A program made the translations under genes and the position numbers. A DNA stretch of 36,672 bases, from the NCBI GenBank assembly GCA_021730905.1, contig JAKFYK010000065.1, positions 1 through 36,672 on the forward strand. Reading direction: 5' to 3'. Below are positions 17,484-28,623 of this stretch, piece by piece; positions within the stretch are counted from its first letter, which is position 1, and the number at the start of each line of letters is the position of its first letter. Source of the DNA: Betaproteobacteria bacterium (lineage in GTDB: Bacteria > Pseudomonadota > Gammaproteobacteria > Burkholderiales > SG8-41). A model generated the notes under the pieces. It worked only from the letters and a program-made list of their open reading frames with translations, searched no databases and was not told the DNA's origin.

Positions 17484-17566
17484 GATCCCAGTATTTTCGC
17501 CTTGACGGTGAACGCGTAAAACGCAAATAACGAATAGGGCGACGGAAAGCAGCGAAGGAGTAAATC

Positions 17567-19111
17567 ATGGCTAAAGAAAAGCTCATCATATTCGACACCA
17601 CCATGCGCGACGGCGAACAAAGCCCCGGTGCGTCAATGTCCAAGGAAGAAAAAATTCGCATCGCGCGCCAGCTCGAGCGCATGCACGTGGATGTCATCGA
17701 GGCGGGCTTTCCCGCCTCCAGCGATGGCGATTTTGCAGCAGTGCAGGCGGTGGCCCGTGCCATCAAGGACAGCACGATCTGCGGTCTCGCGCGCGCCAAT
17801 GAGAAAGACGTGCGCCGCTGTGGCGAAGCCGTGCGCGTGGCGAGATCGCCGCGCCTGCATACGTTTATCGCGACATCGCCCATCCACATGGAAATGAAAC
17901 TGCGCATGGAGCCGACGCAAGTCGTTGATCAGGCCGTGCGGGCTATTCGATGGGCGAGCGAATATACCGACAACATCGAGTTTTCTCCGGAAGACGCCGG
18001 GCGTTCGGATATCGATTTTCTGTGCCGTATTATCGAGCAAGCGATCAAGGCCGGCGCCACCACGATCAATGTGCCCGATACGGTCGGCTACACGCTGCCC
18101 GAGCAGTTTGGCGGGCTCATCAAAACGCTGCGCGAGCGCATTCCCAATTCCGACAAGGCGGTGTGGTCGGTGCATTGTCATAACGACCTGGGTTTGGCCG
18201 TGGCGAACTCGCTTTCGGCGGTGATGAATGGCGCGCGACAGGTCGAATGCACCATTAACGGCCTGGGCGAACGCGCGGGCAACGCTTCGCTGGAAGAAAT
18301 CGTGATGGCGGTGCGCACGCGGCAGGATATCTTTCTGTGCGATACCGGCATCGATGCCACTCAAATCGTGCCGGCATCCAAGCTGGTGTCGGGCATCACC
18401 GGTTATCCGGTGCAGCCCAACAAGGCCGTGGTCGGCGCCAACGCTTTTGCTCATGAATCCGGCATCCATCAGGACGGTGTGCTGAAACATCGCGAAACCT
18501 ACGAAATCATGAGCGCCGAATCGGTAGGGTGGGCCACTAACCGTTTGACCCTGGGTAAACTCTCCGGACGCAACGCTTTCAAGTCGCGCCTGCACGAACT
18601 GGGCATCGAGCTTTCTTCGGAAGAAGCGCTAAATGCCGCATTCAAGCGTTTCAAGGATCTGGCCGACAAGAAACGCGAAATTTTCGACGAAGATCTGCAG
18701 GCGCTGATTACCGAGGAAGAAATCGAGCATGTCGAGAGCGAACACTGGCGGCTGGTTTCGCTCACCGCGCATTCCGAAACCGGCGAGCCGCCTTACGCGA
18801 AAATCGTGGTGTCCGAAGCCGGCAAGGAGCGGGCGTGCGAATCGCAGGGCAGCGGCCCGGTCGATGCCGCGTTCAAGGCGCTGGAGTCGGTTGCCAAGAG
18901 CGGCGCATCGCTGCTGTTGTATTCGGTCAATAACATTACCAGCGGCACCGATTCGCAAGGTGAAGTGACGGTGCGTCTTTCTAGGGAAGGCCGCATCGTC
19001 AACGGACAGGGCGCGGATACCGACATCGTGGTGGCGTCAGCCAAGGCTTACATCAATGCGCTCAACAAGCTGCAGTCCAAGTTGGAGCGGGTGAATCCGC
19101 AGGGAATGTAA
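17567..19111 (+). CDS. leuA: 2-isopropylmalate synthase
   Basis: The 514-aa first committed enzyme of leucine synthesis condenses 2-oxoisovalerate with acetyl-CoA. The N-terminal TIM barrel shows [20 protein letters not shown] (catalytic and metal site), the [18 protein letters not shown] metal-binding HxH region, and [19 protein letters not shown]. The C-terminal LeuA dimer/regulatory domain begins about residue 390 and provides leucine feedback inhibition. A strong GAAGGAG precedes the ATG. The stop codon TAA is the first three bases of the dispersed repeat (copy 4). Leader peptide and hairpin upstream suggest attenuation control. Confidence 0.96.
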   Translation: MAKEKLIIFDTTMRDGEQSPGASMSKEEKIRIARQLERMHVDVIEAGFPASSDGDFAAVQAVARAIKDSTICGLARANEKDVRRCGEAVRVARSPRLHTFIATSPIHMEMKLRMEPTQVVDQAVRAIRWASEYTDNIEFSPEDAGRSDIDFLCRIIEQAIKAGATTINVPDTVGYTLPEQFGGLIKTLRERIPNSDKAVWSVHCHNDLGLAVANSLSAVMNGARQVECTINGLGERAGNASLEEIVMAVRTRQDIFLCDTGIDATQIVPASKLVSGITGYPVQPNKAVVGANAFAHESGIHQDGVLKHRETYEIMSAESVGWATNRLTLGKLSGRNAFKSRLHELGIELSSEEALNAAFKRFKDLADKKREIFDEDLQALITEEEIEHVESEHWRLVSLTAHSETGEPPYAKIVVSEAGKERACESQGSGPVDAAFKALESVAKSGASLLLYSVNNITSGTDSQGEVTVRLSREGRIVNGQGADTDIVVASAKAYINALNKLQSKLERVNPQGM

Positions 19112-19121
19112 GTATTTGTTT
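19109..19121 (+). repeat. Dispersed AT-rich repeat, copy 4
   Basis: An exact copy of TAAGTATTTGTTT on the plus strand begins at the leuA stop codon. It continues TTAAAGGTATTTATTTAG, which aligns well with the tail of copy 5 and contains an imperfect second version (GGTATTTATTTAG). It fills the 20-bp gap between leuA and the convergent DUF2069 gene. Confidence 0.85.
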
Positions 19122-19131
19122 TTAAAGGTAT

Positions 19132-19463
19132 TTATTTAGATCGTCGCACATAGAGTATCGCGCTGGCGAAAAGCACCAGCGTCAGCGCGATCTCGATGCG
19201 GGCGAGCTGTGCCGACAAGCCGCTGTCGCTGTACGCGCGTACCACGCCCTCCACAAAGTAGGCGATGATCAGCAGTGTTAACCATTGGTGCGTGTAGCGT
19301 TTGCCGCGCAGTATTCCAAACAGCGGCGCCAGCAACGGAAGCACTTTCAGCGCCAGCCATGAGCCGCCCGGGCGCTGCGGCGCGAGCCATAGTTCCCATG
19401 CCACACATAGCACGATCAGCGCGATGAGGCTGGCGCTGGTGATCATATTGAACACCCGTGGGC

Positions 19464-19467
<4 letters not shown>
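19132..19467 (-). CDS. DUF2069 membrane protein
   Basis: The 111-aa protein has four hydrophobic segments: ITSASLIALIVLCVAWELWL, LALKVLPLLAPLFGIL, WLTLLIIAYFVEGVVRAYSD and IEIALTLVLFASAILYVRR. LPLLAPLFGILRGKRYTHQW and the YFVEGVVRAYSD motif are the conserved core of DUF2069, a small inner-membrane family of unknown function that frequently follows wrbA in proteobacteria. Its ATG overlaps the stop of the HugZ-like gene (ATGA). Confidence 0.87.
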
Positions 19468-22043
<2,576 letters not shown>

Positions 22044-22047
<4 letters not shown>

Positions 22048-22682
22048 CGCTCGTTCCCCGTCTTAACCACACCCGAAGCCGCAGGGTTGAATTCCCACTG
22101 CTTCCACGCGCCCAGCACCATATTTGGATACTCCGGCCGGCCGAGGCTGCCGTTGTAGCGGCCCAACGCACGGTAAAGATCGCCTTTTTCGATATCGATA
22201 TAGTGGCGCAGGATCACGCAGCCGAAGCGCAGGTTGGTGCGCAGATGAAACAGGTTGCTGTCGGCATTGCCGATGACGTTGATCCAGAATGGCATCACCT
22301 GCATCAGTCCGCGCGCGCCTGCGGTTGACACTGCATATTTGCGAAACGCGCTTTCCACCTGTATTAATCCCAGCACCAATTGCGGATCGAGTCCTGCCCG
22401 CTTCGCCTCGTAATGCACGGTGACGAGAAACTCCTCGCGCAGGGTGCGATCGGGTATGCGCCGCGCGAGTTTGTGCGACATGGCATCGAGCCATGCACGC
22501 GCTTCGCTGGGTGTGGAGAATGCAAGAAAGGGAACGGATTGATCGGAAACGGCTTTATGCAGCGCTGCGCGTACGCTGTCGGACATCGGCTCGTAGAGTT
22601 GGTTGCCCGCCAGCGCCCGCGCATGCGCTAACAACAAAATCAGCGAAACAGCAACGAAATACTTTTGGATCAGTTCTCGCAT
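22044..22682 (-). CDS. Lytic transglycosylase (SLT domain), periplasmic
   Basis: The 212-aa protein has an N-terminal signal peptide (about residues 1-25, [20 protein letters not shown]). The SLT/goose-lysozyme-like catalytic domain is marked by [15 protein letters not shown], where the Glu is the catalytic acid, followed by [24 protein letters not shown] and [15 protein letters not shown]. Such enzymes cleave peptidoglycan glycan strands to 1,6-anhydromuramyl ends. It begins inside the last 13 bases of proS, so both are probably cotranscribed. The gene order proS then transglycosylase is familiar from betaproteobacteria. Confidence 0.9.
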
Positions 22683-24391
22683 GTATTTGATTTTACATGA
22701 TTTATTATATCTTTCAAGTCCACTGCCGCAGCGGCTGCGGTCACATTAGCGGCGCGTCGCTGGTATTCCACCTGCCCGGTTTTAAGGCCGCGCTCGCCGA
22801 CCACGATGCGCTGCGGGATGCCGATCAGTTCCATATCCGCGAACATCACACCGGGGCGTTCGTCGCGATCGTCAAGCAGTACATCGAGTCCGGCAGCGTG
22901 CAAATCAGCGTAGAGTTTTTCGACGGTCTCCTTGACCTGTGCGCTTTTCTTCATGCCGATGGGCACAATGGCGATATCGAACGGCGCGATGCCCGGCGGG
23001 AAGATCACGCCGCGCTCGTCGTGATTTTGTTCGATGGCGGCGGCCACCACGCGCGTGACGCCGATGCCGTAACAGCCCATTTCCATGATCTGCGATTTGC
23101 CGCTTTCATCGAGGAAGGCGAGGTTCAGCGCTTTTGAATACTTGGTGCGCAACTGGAAAATGTGACCCACTTCGATGCCGCGGCACAACTCCAGTTTACC
23201 TTTGCCGTCGGGGCTGGCGTCGCCGGTGACCGCGTTGCGTATGTCGGCAACCAGTGGCTCGGCAAAGTCGCGAGCGATGTTGGCGCCGGTGTAGTGGTGA
23301 TCGGTTTCGTTCGCGCCAATCACAAAATCCGTCATCGCGGCTACCGTGCGGTCAGCGATGACGATTCCTTTAAAGCCCACAGGCCCCAGCGAGCCCGGAT
23401 CGGCGCCGAAAGCGTCGCGTATGCTGGCGGGCGACGAAAATGCCAGCGGCTTTTTCACCGCATCGAGTTTGCCGGCCTTGATCAGATTCAGTTCATGGTC
23501 GCCGCGAACCATCAGCAGCACCGGCTTGTCGTCGACACCATCAACGACAACAGCTTTCGCTGTTTTTTCGGCTGGTGTTTTCAGAAAGGCACACAAATCG
23601 GCGATGGTTTTTACGCCGGGCGTATGTATCTTGGTTAGCGATTGGCTGGCGAGGGGGCGCGGCGTCGCGGGCGCCACCGCTTCTGCAAGTTCCACGTTTG
23701 CCGCGTATTCGGAATCCGGGCAATACGCGATGGCGTCTTCACCGGAATCGGCGAGCACGTGAAACTCGTGCGAGCCGGTGCCGCCTATCGAACCGGTGTC
23801 CGCGGCCACCGCGCGAAACTTGAGGCCCAGCCGGGTGAAGATGCGCGAATAGCAGTCGTACATTTCGCGATAGGTGGTTTGCAAATCCTCGTAACTCGTG
23901 TGAAACGAATATGCATCTTTCATTACGAACTCGCGCCCGCGCATGACGCCGAAGCGCGGGCGGATTTCGTCGCGGAACTTGGCTTGTATCTGGTAAAAAT
24001 TGAGAGGCAACTGGCGGTAGCTTTTGACTTCGCGGCGCACCACGTCGCTGACGACTTCTTCGTGCGTGGGGCCGAAACAAAAATCGCGGTCGTGGCGGTC
24101 CTTGATGCGCAGCAGTTCGGGGCCGTATTGCTCCCAGCGGCCGGATTCAATCCATAACTCGGCGGGCTGCACCGCCGGCATGGAAAGCTCTATCGCGCCG
24201 CTGCGGTTCATTTCTTCGCGGATGATGTTTTCGACCTTGCGCAACACGCGCAGACCCAGCGGCATCCAAGTGTAAACGCCGCTGGTCAGCCGTTTGATCA
24301 GGCCCGCGCGCAGCATCAACTTGTGGCTGATGACTTCGGCCTCGGAAGGCGCTTCTTTCAGCGTGGAAATAAAGAATTTTGAGACGCGCAT
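22670..24391 (-). CDS. proS: Prolyl-tRNA synthetase (bacterial type with editing insertion)
   Basis: The 573-aa class II synthetase shows motif 1 around [20 protein letters not shown], motif 2 at [20 protein letters not shown], an editing (INS/YbaK-like) domain at about residues 225-400 ([20 protein letters not shown]), motif 3 at [20 protein letters not shown], and a C-terminal anticodon-binding domain. The chosen start gives the family N-terminus [20 protein letters not shown]. The frame extends 21 codons upstream without family character. A TAGAAT hexamer on the minus strand (24417-24422) could be its -10. Divergent from the spermidine-synthase-like gene. Confidence 0.95.
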   Translation of the reverse strand: MRVSKFFISTLKEAPSEAEVISHKLMLRAGLIKRLTSGVYTWMPLGLRVLRKVENIIREEMNRSGAIELSMPAVQPAELWIESGRWEQYGPELLRIKDRHDRDFCFGPTHEEVVSDVVRREVKSYRQLPLNFYQIQAKFRDEIRPRFGVMRGREFVMKDAYSFHTSYEDLQTTYREMYDCYSRIFTRLGLKFRAVAADTGSIGGTGSHEFHVLADSGEDAIAYCPDSEYAANVELAEAVAPATPRPLASQSLTKIHTPGVKTIADLCAFLKTPAEKTAKAVVVDGVDDKPVLLMVRGDHELNLIKAGKLDAVKKPLAFSSPASIRDAFGADPGSLGPVGFKGIVIADRTVAAMTDFVIGANETDHHYTGANIARDFAEPLVADIRNAVTGDASPDGKGKLELCRGIEVGHIFQLRTKYSKALNLAFLDESGKSQIMEMGCYGIGVTRVVAAAIEQNHDERGVIFPPGIAPFDIAIVPIGMKKSAQVKETVEKLYADLHAAGLDVLLDDRDERPGVMFADMELIGIPQRIVVGERGLKTGQVEYQRRAANVTAAAAAVDLKDIINHVKSNTCEN

Positions 24392-24460
24392 GGCTGCCAA
24401 GGATCGAAAAAAAACGTATTCTACCGGACAAGGTAAATTTTTCGGGACATTCATACCATC

Positions 24461-25249
24461 ATGGACCTGCAGGGCAGTTGGCGTATCAGAAAGCCGGCGG
24501 TGGATGCCGAGACGGTTTACATCAGCGAAAAATTCGGCGTGCGCTCACTGCATATTGGCAGTGACACCGTGCAAAGCGCCATGCGCATTGCCGCACCGAA
24601 CGATCTGGAGTTGTCGTACACGCGCAGCATGATGGGTTTTCTGCTGTTTAACGACCACCCCAAAGCGGTATTGATGATCGGTTTGGGCGGCGGGTCGGTA
24701 GCGAAGTTTATCTATCACCGCATGCCGTGGACGACGATACGCGCGATCGAATTGCGCGAACGCGTGTTGACGGTGGCACGGCGTTATTTTGACGTGCCGC
24801 CGAACGACGAGCGCCTGGAGGTGATCATCGGCGACGGCGTGGAATTCGCGAGCCGGCCAACCGTGTGCGCGGATCTGGTTGTGGTTGACGGCTACGACGG
24901 CGAATCGCATGTACAGGCCCTGGCTACGGTCGCGTTTTACCGCGATTGCCATGACCGGCTGAACACGGGCGGCATGCTGGTGGTCAATCTGTGGGGCGGC
25001 GACCGGGAGTTTCATGAGACGCTGAAACGCATCGAAACCGCCTTCCCGGCGGGAACCATGTGCCTGCCGGCGGAGAAGCCCGGAAACATTATCGTTTTCG
25101 GCTTTCGCAGCGCGCCCGGCAATATCGACTGGGCGGTGCTGGAGCAGCGCGCCGCGGCGCTGGAACCGTGCTATGAATTGGGATTTTCCCGCTTTGTCGA
25201 AGGTTTGCGCCGGATGAACCGGCATGATGAAAAACAATTGCTTTTTTAA
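24461..25249 (+). CDS. Spermidine-synthase-like methyltransferase-fold protein
   Basis: The 262-aa protein has a Rossmann core [20 protein letters not shown] with an acidic second strand ([18 protein letters not shown]), then [12 protein letters not shown] and [15 protein letters not shown], matching the SpeE-type aminopropyltransferase fold. Canonical spermidine synthases have GGGDG with a catalytic Asp; here it is GGGSV. The Asp of the VDGYDG loop is retained. It is an orphan of the SpeE-like family without speD nearby, so polyamine synthesis is doubtful and the substrate is unknown. Divergent from proS with a 69-bp spacer, and 74 bp upstream of rppH. Confidence 0.8.
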   Translation: MDLQGSWRIRKPAVDAETVYISEKFGVRSLHIGSDTVQSAMRIAAPNDLELSYTRSMMGFLLFNDHPKAVLMIGLGGGSVAKFIYHRMPWTTIRAIELRERVLTVARRYFDVPPNDERLEVIIGDGVEFASRPTVCADLVVVDGYDGESHVQALATVAFYRDCHDRLNTGGMLVVNLWGGDREFHETLKRIETAFPAGTMCLPAEKPGNIIVFGFRSAPGNIDWAVLEQRAAALEPCYELGFSRFVEGLRRMNRHDEKQLLF

Positions 25250-25323
25250 GTACTGCCTCGCTTTCATTCGCTCTCAAATTGTGGAAGAATCGACTCAATT
25301 AACGCATTGATGGGGTCGTGATC

Positions 25324-25878
25324 GTGATAGACCGCGATGGGTACCGCCCCAATGTAGGCATCATTCTTTGTAACTCGAAGAACGAGGTTTTTTGGGGCAA
25401 ACGGGTGCGCGAGCACTCCTGGCAGTTCCCGCAGGGCGGCATCAACCCGGGCGAGTCGCCGGAGGTTGCCATGTACCGCGAACTGCATGAAGAGGTCGGG
25501 CTGCGCCAGCAGCATGTCAAAGTGCTGGGTCGCACGCGCGAATGGCTGCGCTATGAAGTGCCGGATCGCTGGATACGCCGTGAGTGGCGCGGCAATTACC
25601 GCGGCCAGAAGCAGATCTGGTTTCTGCTGCGGTTAGTGGGGCGCGATACCGATGTGTGCTTGCGCGCGACGGAGAAGCCGGAATTCGACGCATGGCGCTG
25701 GAACGACTACTGGGTGCCGACCGAGGCCGTGGTCGAATTCAAGCGCGATGTGTATCAAAGGGCGCTGGCGGAGTTGGCGCGCTATCTGGAGCGTCAGAAC
25801 AGCGTGCGTTCGCGCCGCCGCGGCGGGGCGGTTGCGCCCGAAGACGGGCCGCAAGGGGCAGCAGAGGAACGCGGCTAA
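25324..25878 (+). CDS. rppH: RNA pyrophosphohydrolase (Nudix)
   Basis: The 184-aa protein removes pyrophosphate from the 5' end of mRNA, triggering decay. It begins [20 protein letters not shown] and has a full Nudix box: [13 protein letters not shown] then [17 protein letters not shown] before the box and the [20 protein letters not shown] region are RppH-specific. I prefer the GTG at 25324, preceded by GGGG at 25312-25315, over another GTG 6 bases upstream. The C-terminal ~25 residues (Arg/Gly/Pro/Glu-rich) are a non-conserved tail. Confidence 0.94.
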   Translation: MIDRDGYRPNVGIILCNSKNEVFWGKRVREHSWQFPQGGINPGESPEVAMYRELHEEVGLRQQHVKVLGRTREWLRYEVPDRWIRREWRGNYRGQKQIWFLLRLVGRDTDVCLRATEKPEFDAWRWNDYWVPTEAVVEFKRDVYQRALAELARYLERQNSVRSRRRGGAVAPEDGPQGAAEERG

Positions 25879-25979
25879 TACGAGTTCCGCTTTTCAAGGC
25901 CGTGCGCCTAGATGTTGCGCGCTATGCATGCGGCAGGATTGATCTATACTGTATTTTTGGGCTCACCCGGGAGGGAAGC

Positions 25980-26573
25980 ATGCTCAGAAGCTACCAGCCG
26001 TTGCCATTCGTGCTGTTGCCTCCCGGCACGGGTTACGCGCAACCGACGCAACTCGCGCTGGACCGCGTGCAGATCGACAGCCCGGCTATCGACGTCATGA
26101 CCGATCTGACGCGCGTGTCAGCGGTGATCGTTCTCGGCGGCGACACCGTCGATGAAGCGCACCGGCGCATGATACAGCGCGGGGTGCGGCTGTTGCTGGT
26201 GGTGGATCAGGATCGCAAGGTGCTGGGCGTGATTACCGCCAACGATGTAGTGGGCGAGAAGCCGGTGCAAATCGCGGTGCAACAGGGCTTACACCGCGAC
26301 GAAGTACTGGTACGGAACATCATGACGCCCTGTGCAAGCCTGCAGGTGCTGGATATGGAACAGGTGCGAGCAGCCGAAGTCGGACACATCGTCGCTACCC
26401 TCAAGCAGGCTGGGCGCCAGCATACGCTGGTGGTGGATCGGAGCGAGCGGGGCGACCGCCGGCTGCGTGGAATTTTTTCCACCACGCAGATTGTTCGCCA
26501 GCTCGGCATGAACATTCAGCCCAGCGGCGTTGCCAGCACGTTTGCGGAAATCGAAGCACAGTTGTCGCGATGA
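25980..26573 (+). CDS. CBS-domain pair protein
   Basis: The 197-aa protein starts at an ATG preceded by GGGAGGGAAG, a strong ribosome site. Two CBS motifs are visible: residues about 40-100 (DVMTDLTRVSAVIVLGGDTV, LLLVVDQDRKVLGVITANDV) and about 115-185 (VRNIMTPCASLQVLDMEQV, HTLVVDRSERGDRRLRGIFS). Such stand-alone pairs usually bind adenine nucleotides and regulate a partner, which cannot be identified here. It lies 101 bp after rppH with TATACT at 25945-25950 as a possible -10. It lacks any membrane or catalytic domain. Confidence 0.85.
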   Translation: MLRSYQPLPFVLLPPGTGYAQPTQLALDRVQIDSPAIDVMTDLTRVSAVIVLGGDTVDEAHRRMIQRGVRLLLVVDQDRKVLGVITANDVVGEKPVQIAVQQGLHRDEVLVRNIMTPCASLQVLDMEQVRAAEVGHIVATLKQAGRQHTLVVDRSERGDRRLRGIFSTTQIVRQLGMNIQPSGVASTFAEIEAQLSR

Positions 26574-26585
26574 CCTCTGTCCGAT

Positions 26586-26614
26586 TTGACAAATATTCAC
26601 TGACCTTTTATATT
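26586..26614 (+). promoter_or_regulatory. Strong sigma-70-type promoter for rubrerythrin
   Basis: TTGACA (26586-26591) and TATATT (26609-26614) are exactly 17 bp apart, the best consensus promoter in the window. Transcription from about 26621 would give an AT-rich 5' leader of about 130 nt that includes repeat copy 5. No known riboswitch or operator is recognised in that leader. Confidence 0.65.
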
Positions 26615-26724
26615 CAATTCACGGTTTAGATTTAGTCCAATCCGGTAATATTTTTAGTAATTTCCTGTATTTCTTGCTCGAACGGTTCTCTATCAATTGG
26701 CTGGAATGACTGACGAATTTATTG

Positions 26725-26737
26725 TAAGTATTTGTTT
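26725..26737 (+). repeat. Dispersed AT-rich repeat, copy 5
   Basis: An exact copy of TAAGTATTTGTTT on the plus strand, continuing ATAAAGGAGATTTATATG. The tail contains the rubrerythrin ribosome binding site AAAGGAG (26740-26746) and start codon, so here the repeat forms the end of a 5' leader. Confidence 0.85.
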
Positions 26738-26752
26738 ATAAAGGAGATTTAT

Positions 26753-27172
26753 ATGCAGCTCAAAGGCTCCAAAACCCATGGCAACTTGAAGGCCGCTTTC
26801 GCGGGCGAATCCCAGGCTAACCGCCGCTACCTCTATTTCGCAGCGAAAGCTGACGTGGAAGGCCAGAATGACGTCGCTGCACTGTTTCGTTCAACGGCTG
26901 AAGGCGAAACCGGCCACGCCCACGGGCATCTGGAGCATATGGAAGCCATAGGCGACCCGGCCACCGATCTGCCGATAGGCAGTTCGCGCAACAACCTGAA
27001 AGCCGCCGTGGCCGGCGAGACACATGAGTACACCGATATGTATCCGGGCATGGCCAAAACCGCGCGCGAGGAAGGCTTCGGCGAAATTGCCGACTGGTTC
27101 GAGACGCTGGCTAAAGCCGAGCGCTCCCATGCCAATCGCTTCCAGAAAGCACTGGACGCACTGGCAGACTGA
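26753..27172 (+). CDS. Rubrerythrin (ferritin-like, no rubredoxin domain)
   Basis: The 139-aa four-helix-bundle di-iron protein starts [20 protein letters not shown]. Metal ligands fit E19, E52-x2-H55 (GETGH), E89/E92 ([12 protein letters not shown]) and E123-x2-H126 (ERSHANRF). Classical rubrerythrins reduce hydrogen peroxide using a C-terminal rubredoxin domain; this one ends right after the bundle, so it needs an external electron donor. AAAGGAG precedes the ATG, and an in-frame TTG 21 bases upstream is less likely. It has its own promoter and a strong intrinsic terminator, and is followed by a GlpC-like Fe-S gene and DUF3501, possible partners. Confidence 0.92.
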   Translation: MQLKGSKTHGNLKAAFAGESQANRRYLYFAAKADVEGQNDVAALFRSTAEGETGHAHGHLEHMEAIGDPATDLPIGSSRNNLKAAVAGETHEYTDMYPGMAKTAREEGFGEIADWFETLAKAERSHANRFQKALDALAD

Positions 27173-27189
27173 TCGTTCGATGGACAACG

Positions 27190-27228
27190 AAGGCGGAGCG
27201 CGGAACACTGCCTCCGCCTTTTCTTTTT
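27190..27228 (+). terminator. Intrinsic terminator after rubrerythrin
   Basis: AAGGCGGAG (27190-27198) pairs with CTCCGCCTT (27212-27220), followed by a T-tract TTTTCTTTTT (27219-27228). It lies 17 bp after the rubrerythrin stop and before the Fe-S gene, so rubrerythrin can be made as a separate abundant message with partial read-through. Confidence 0.88.
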
Positions 27229-27260
27229 GAGGTACATAATTTTGCGCTTGGATTATCGCC

Positions 27261-28619
27261 ATGGCCGTCAGCATTAAAGAAGGCAGTCTGGAAAAACCCA
27301 CGCGGCATCCACTCGACTGGAAGTCGCAGGCGTTTTACGACGAATCGTCGCTCAACCAGGAGCTGGAGCGTGTGTTCGATATCTGCCACACCTGCCGCCG
27401 CTGTGTGAGTTTGTGTACGTCGTTTCCGACGCTGTTCGACTTGATCGATGAAAGTGCAACAATGGAAGTCGATGGCGTGGCGAAAGCGGATTTCGGCAAG
27501 GTGGTTGACCAATGTTATCTGTGCGACATGTGCTACATGACGAAATGTCCGTACGTGCCGCCACACGAATGGAATGTTGATTTCCCGCATCTGATGCTGC
27601 GCGCCAAAGCGGTGAAATTTCGAAAAGGGGAAGTGGGCTTTCGCGACAAACTGCTGTCGAGCACCGATGCCATGGGCAAACTTGCGTCGATTCCCGTGGT
27701 GGCGCAGGTGGTGAATGCCGTCAACAGGAACAATGCGGCGCGCGGGCTGATGGACAACATGCTCGGCATCCACAAGGATCGCGTGCTGCCCGAATACGAC
27801 AGTGCAAAGTTCCGCAGCACAGCGCACGCCGATGCCAGCTTCGCGGTGCGTGACGGCGCACAAACGCCGGGCAAGGTTGCGATCTATTCAACTTGCTACA
27901 TCAACTATAACGAGCCGGGCATTGGTCACGATTTGCTGAAAATCCTGGCACACAACCATATTCCCGCGAAACTCGTGGACAAAGAATCGTGCTGCGGCAT
28001 GCCCAAGCTGGAACTGGGTGATCTTGAGGCGGTGGCGCGCAACAAGGATATCAACATACCGGTGCTGGCGAAGCTTGCGCGCGAGGGTTACGCGATACTC
28101 GCTGCCGTGCCGTCTTGCGCGCTGATGTTCAAGCAGGAACTGCCATTGATGTTTCCGGACGATGCCGATGTGAAAGCGGTGGCCGAGGCGATGTACGATC
28201 CATTCGAGTATTTCGTGCTGCGCCGGAAAGACGGGCTGCTGAAAACCGACTTCAAAAAACCGCTGGGCAAGGTGTCGTACCACATTCCGTGTCATCTGCG
28301 TGTGCAGAATATGGGACAAAAAACGCGCGAGATGCTGGAAAAAATTCCAGGAACCCAGGTCACAACGGTTGAGCGTTGCGCAGGGCACGACGGCACTTGG
28401 GGCGTGAAGCGCGAGTATTTTGATAATTCGATGAAAATTGGCCGCCCGGTGTTCAGGTTGATGAGCGAGGCACAACCCGATTACATCAGCTCGGATTGCG
28501 CGATTGCCGGGCGCCACATTCAGCAGGGGATGAACGAAAATAAGGACGAAAGCAGGAGCAACAGCGAAGTTGAAAAGCAGCATCCGGTGACGCTGTTGCG
28601 CATCGCTTACGGACTGTAG
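27261..28619 (+). CDS. GlpC/heterodisulfide-reductase-like Fe-S oxidoreductase
   Basis: The 452-aa protein has two N-terminal 4Fe-4S motifs, C42-x2-C-x2-C-x3-C (CHTCRRCVSLC) and C85-x2-C-x2-C-x4-C (CYLCDMCYMTKC). Two cysteine-rich CCG-type domains follow: YSTCYINYNEPG with SCCGMPKL, and YHIPCHLRVQNMG with ERCAGHDGTWG. In the second, CCG has become CAG. Such proteins shuttle electrons between soluble carriers and dehydrogenases or quinones (GlpC, HdrB/D, LutA relatives). It is not accompanied by glpA/B here. Placement between rubrerythrin and DUF3501 suggests a role as electron supplier for peroxide reduction; that is inference. DUF3501 starts 4 bp later. Confidence 0.87.
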   Translation: MAVSIKEGSLEKPTRHPLDWKSQAFYDESSLNQELERVFDICHTCRRCVSLCTSFPTLFDLIDESATMEVDGVAKADFGKVVDQCYLCDMCYMTKCPYVPPHEWNVDFPHLMLRAKAVKFRKGEVGFRDKLLSSTDAMGKLASIPVVAQVVNAVNRNNAARGLMDNMLGIHKDRVLPEYDSAKFRSTAHADASFAVRDGAQTPGKVAIYSTCYINYNEPGIGHDLLKILAHNHIPAKLVDKESCCGMPKLELGDLEAVARNKDINIPVLAKLAREGYAILAAVPSCALMFKQELPLMFPDDADVKAVAEAMYDPFEYFVLRRKDGLLKTDFKKPLGKVSYHIPCHLRVQNMGQKTREMLEKIPGTQVTTVERCAGHDGTWGVKREYFDNSMKIGRPVFRLMSEAQPDYISSDCAIAGRHIQQGMNENKDESRSNSEVEKQHPVTLLRIAYGL

Positions 28620-28623
28620 AACA

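Noticed and set aside
17633..18595. 320-codon open frame antisense to leuA, and similar ones antisense to pssA (16426-17340) and yihY (20821-21837)
   Set aside because: All mirror strongly coding strands in GC-rich DNA and are His/Arg-rich without domain character.
19109..19131. Repeat copy 4 as a terminator of leuA
   Set aside because: It is AT-rich with T-runs but has no GC-rich stem before them, and the same word also occurs upstream of genes, so it is not a standard intrinsic terminator.
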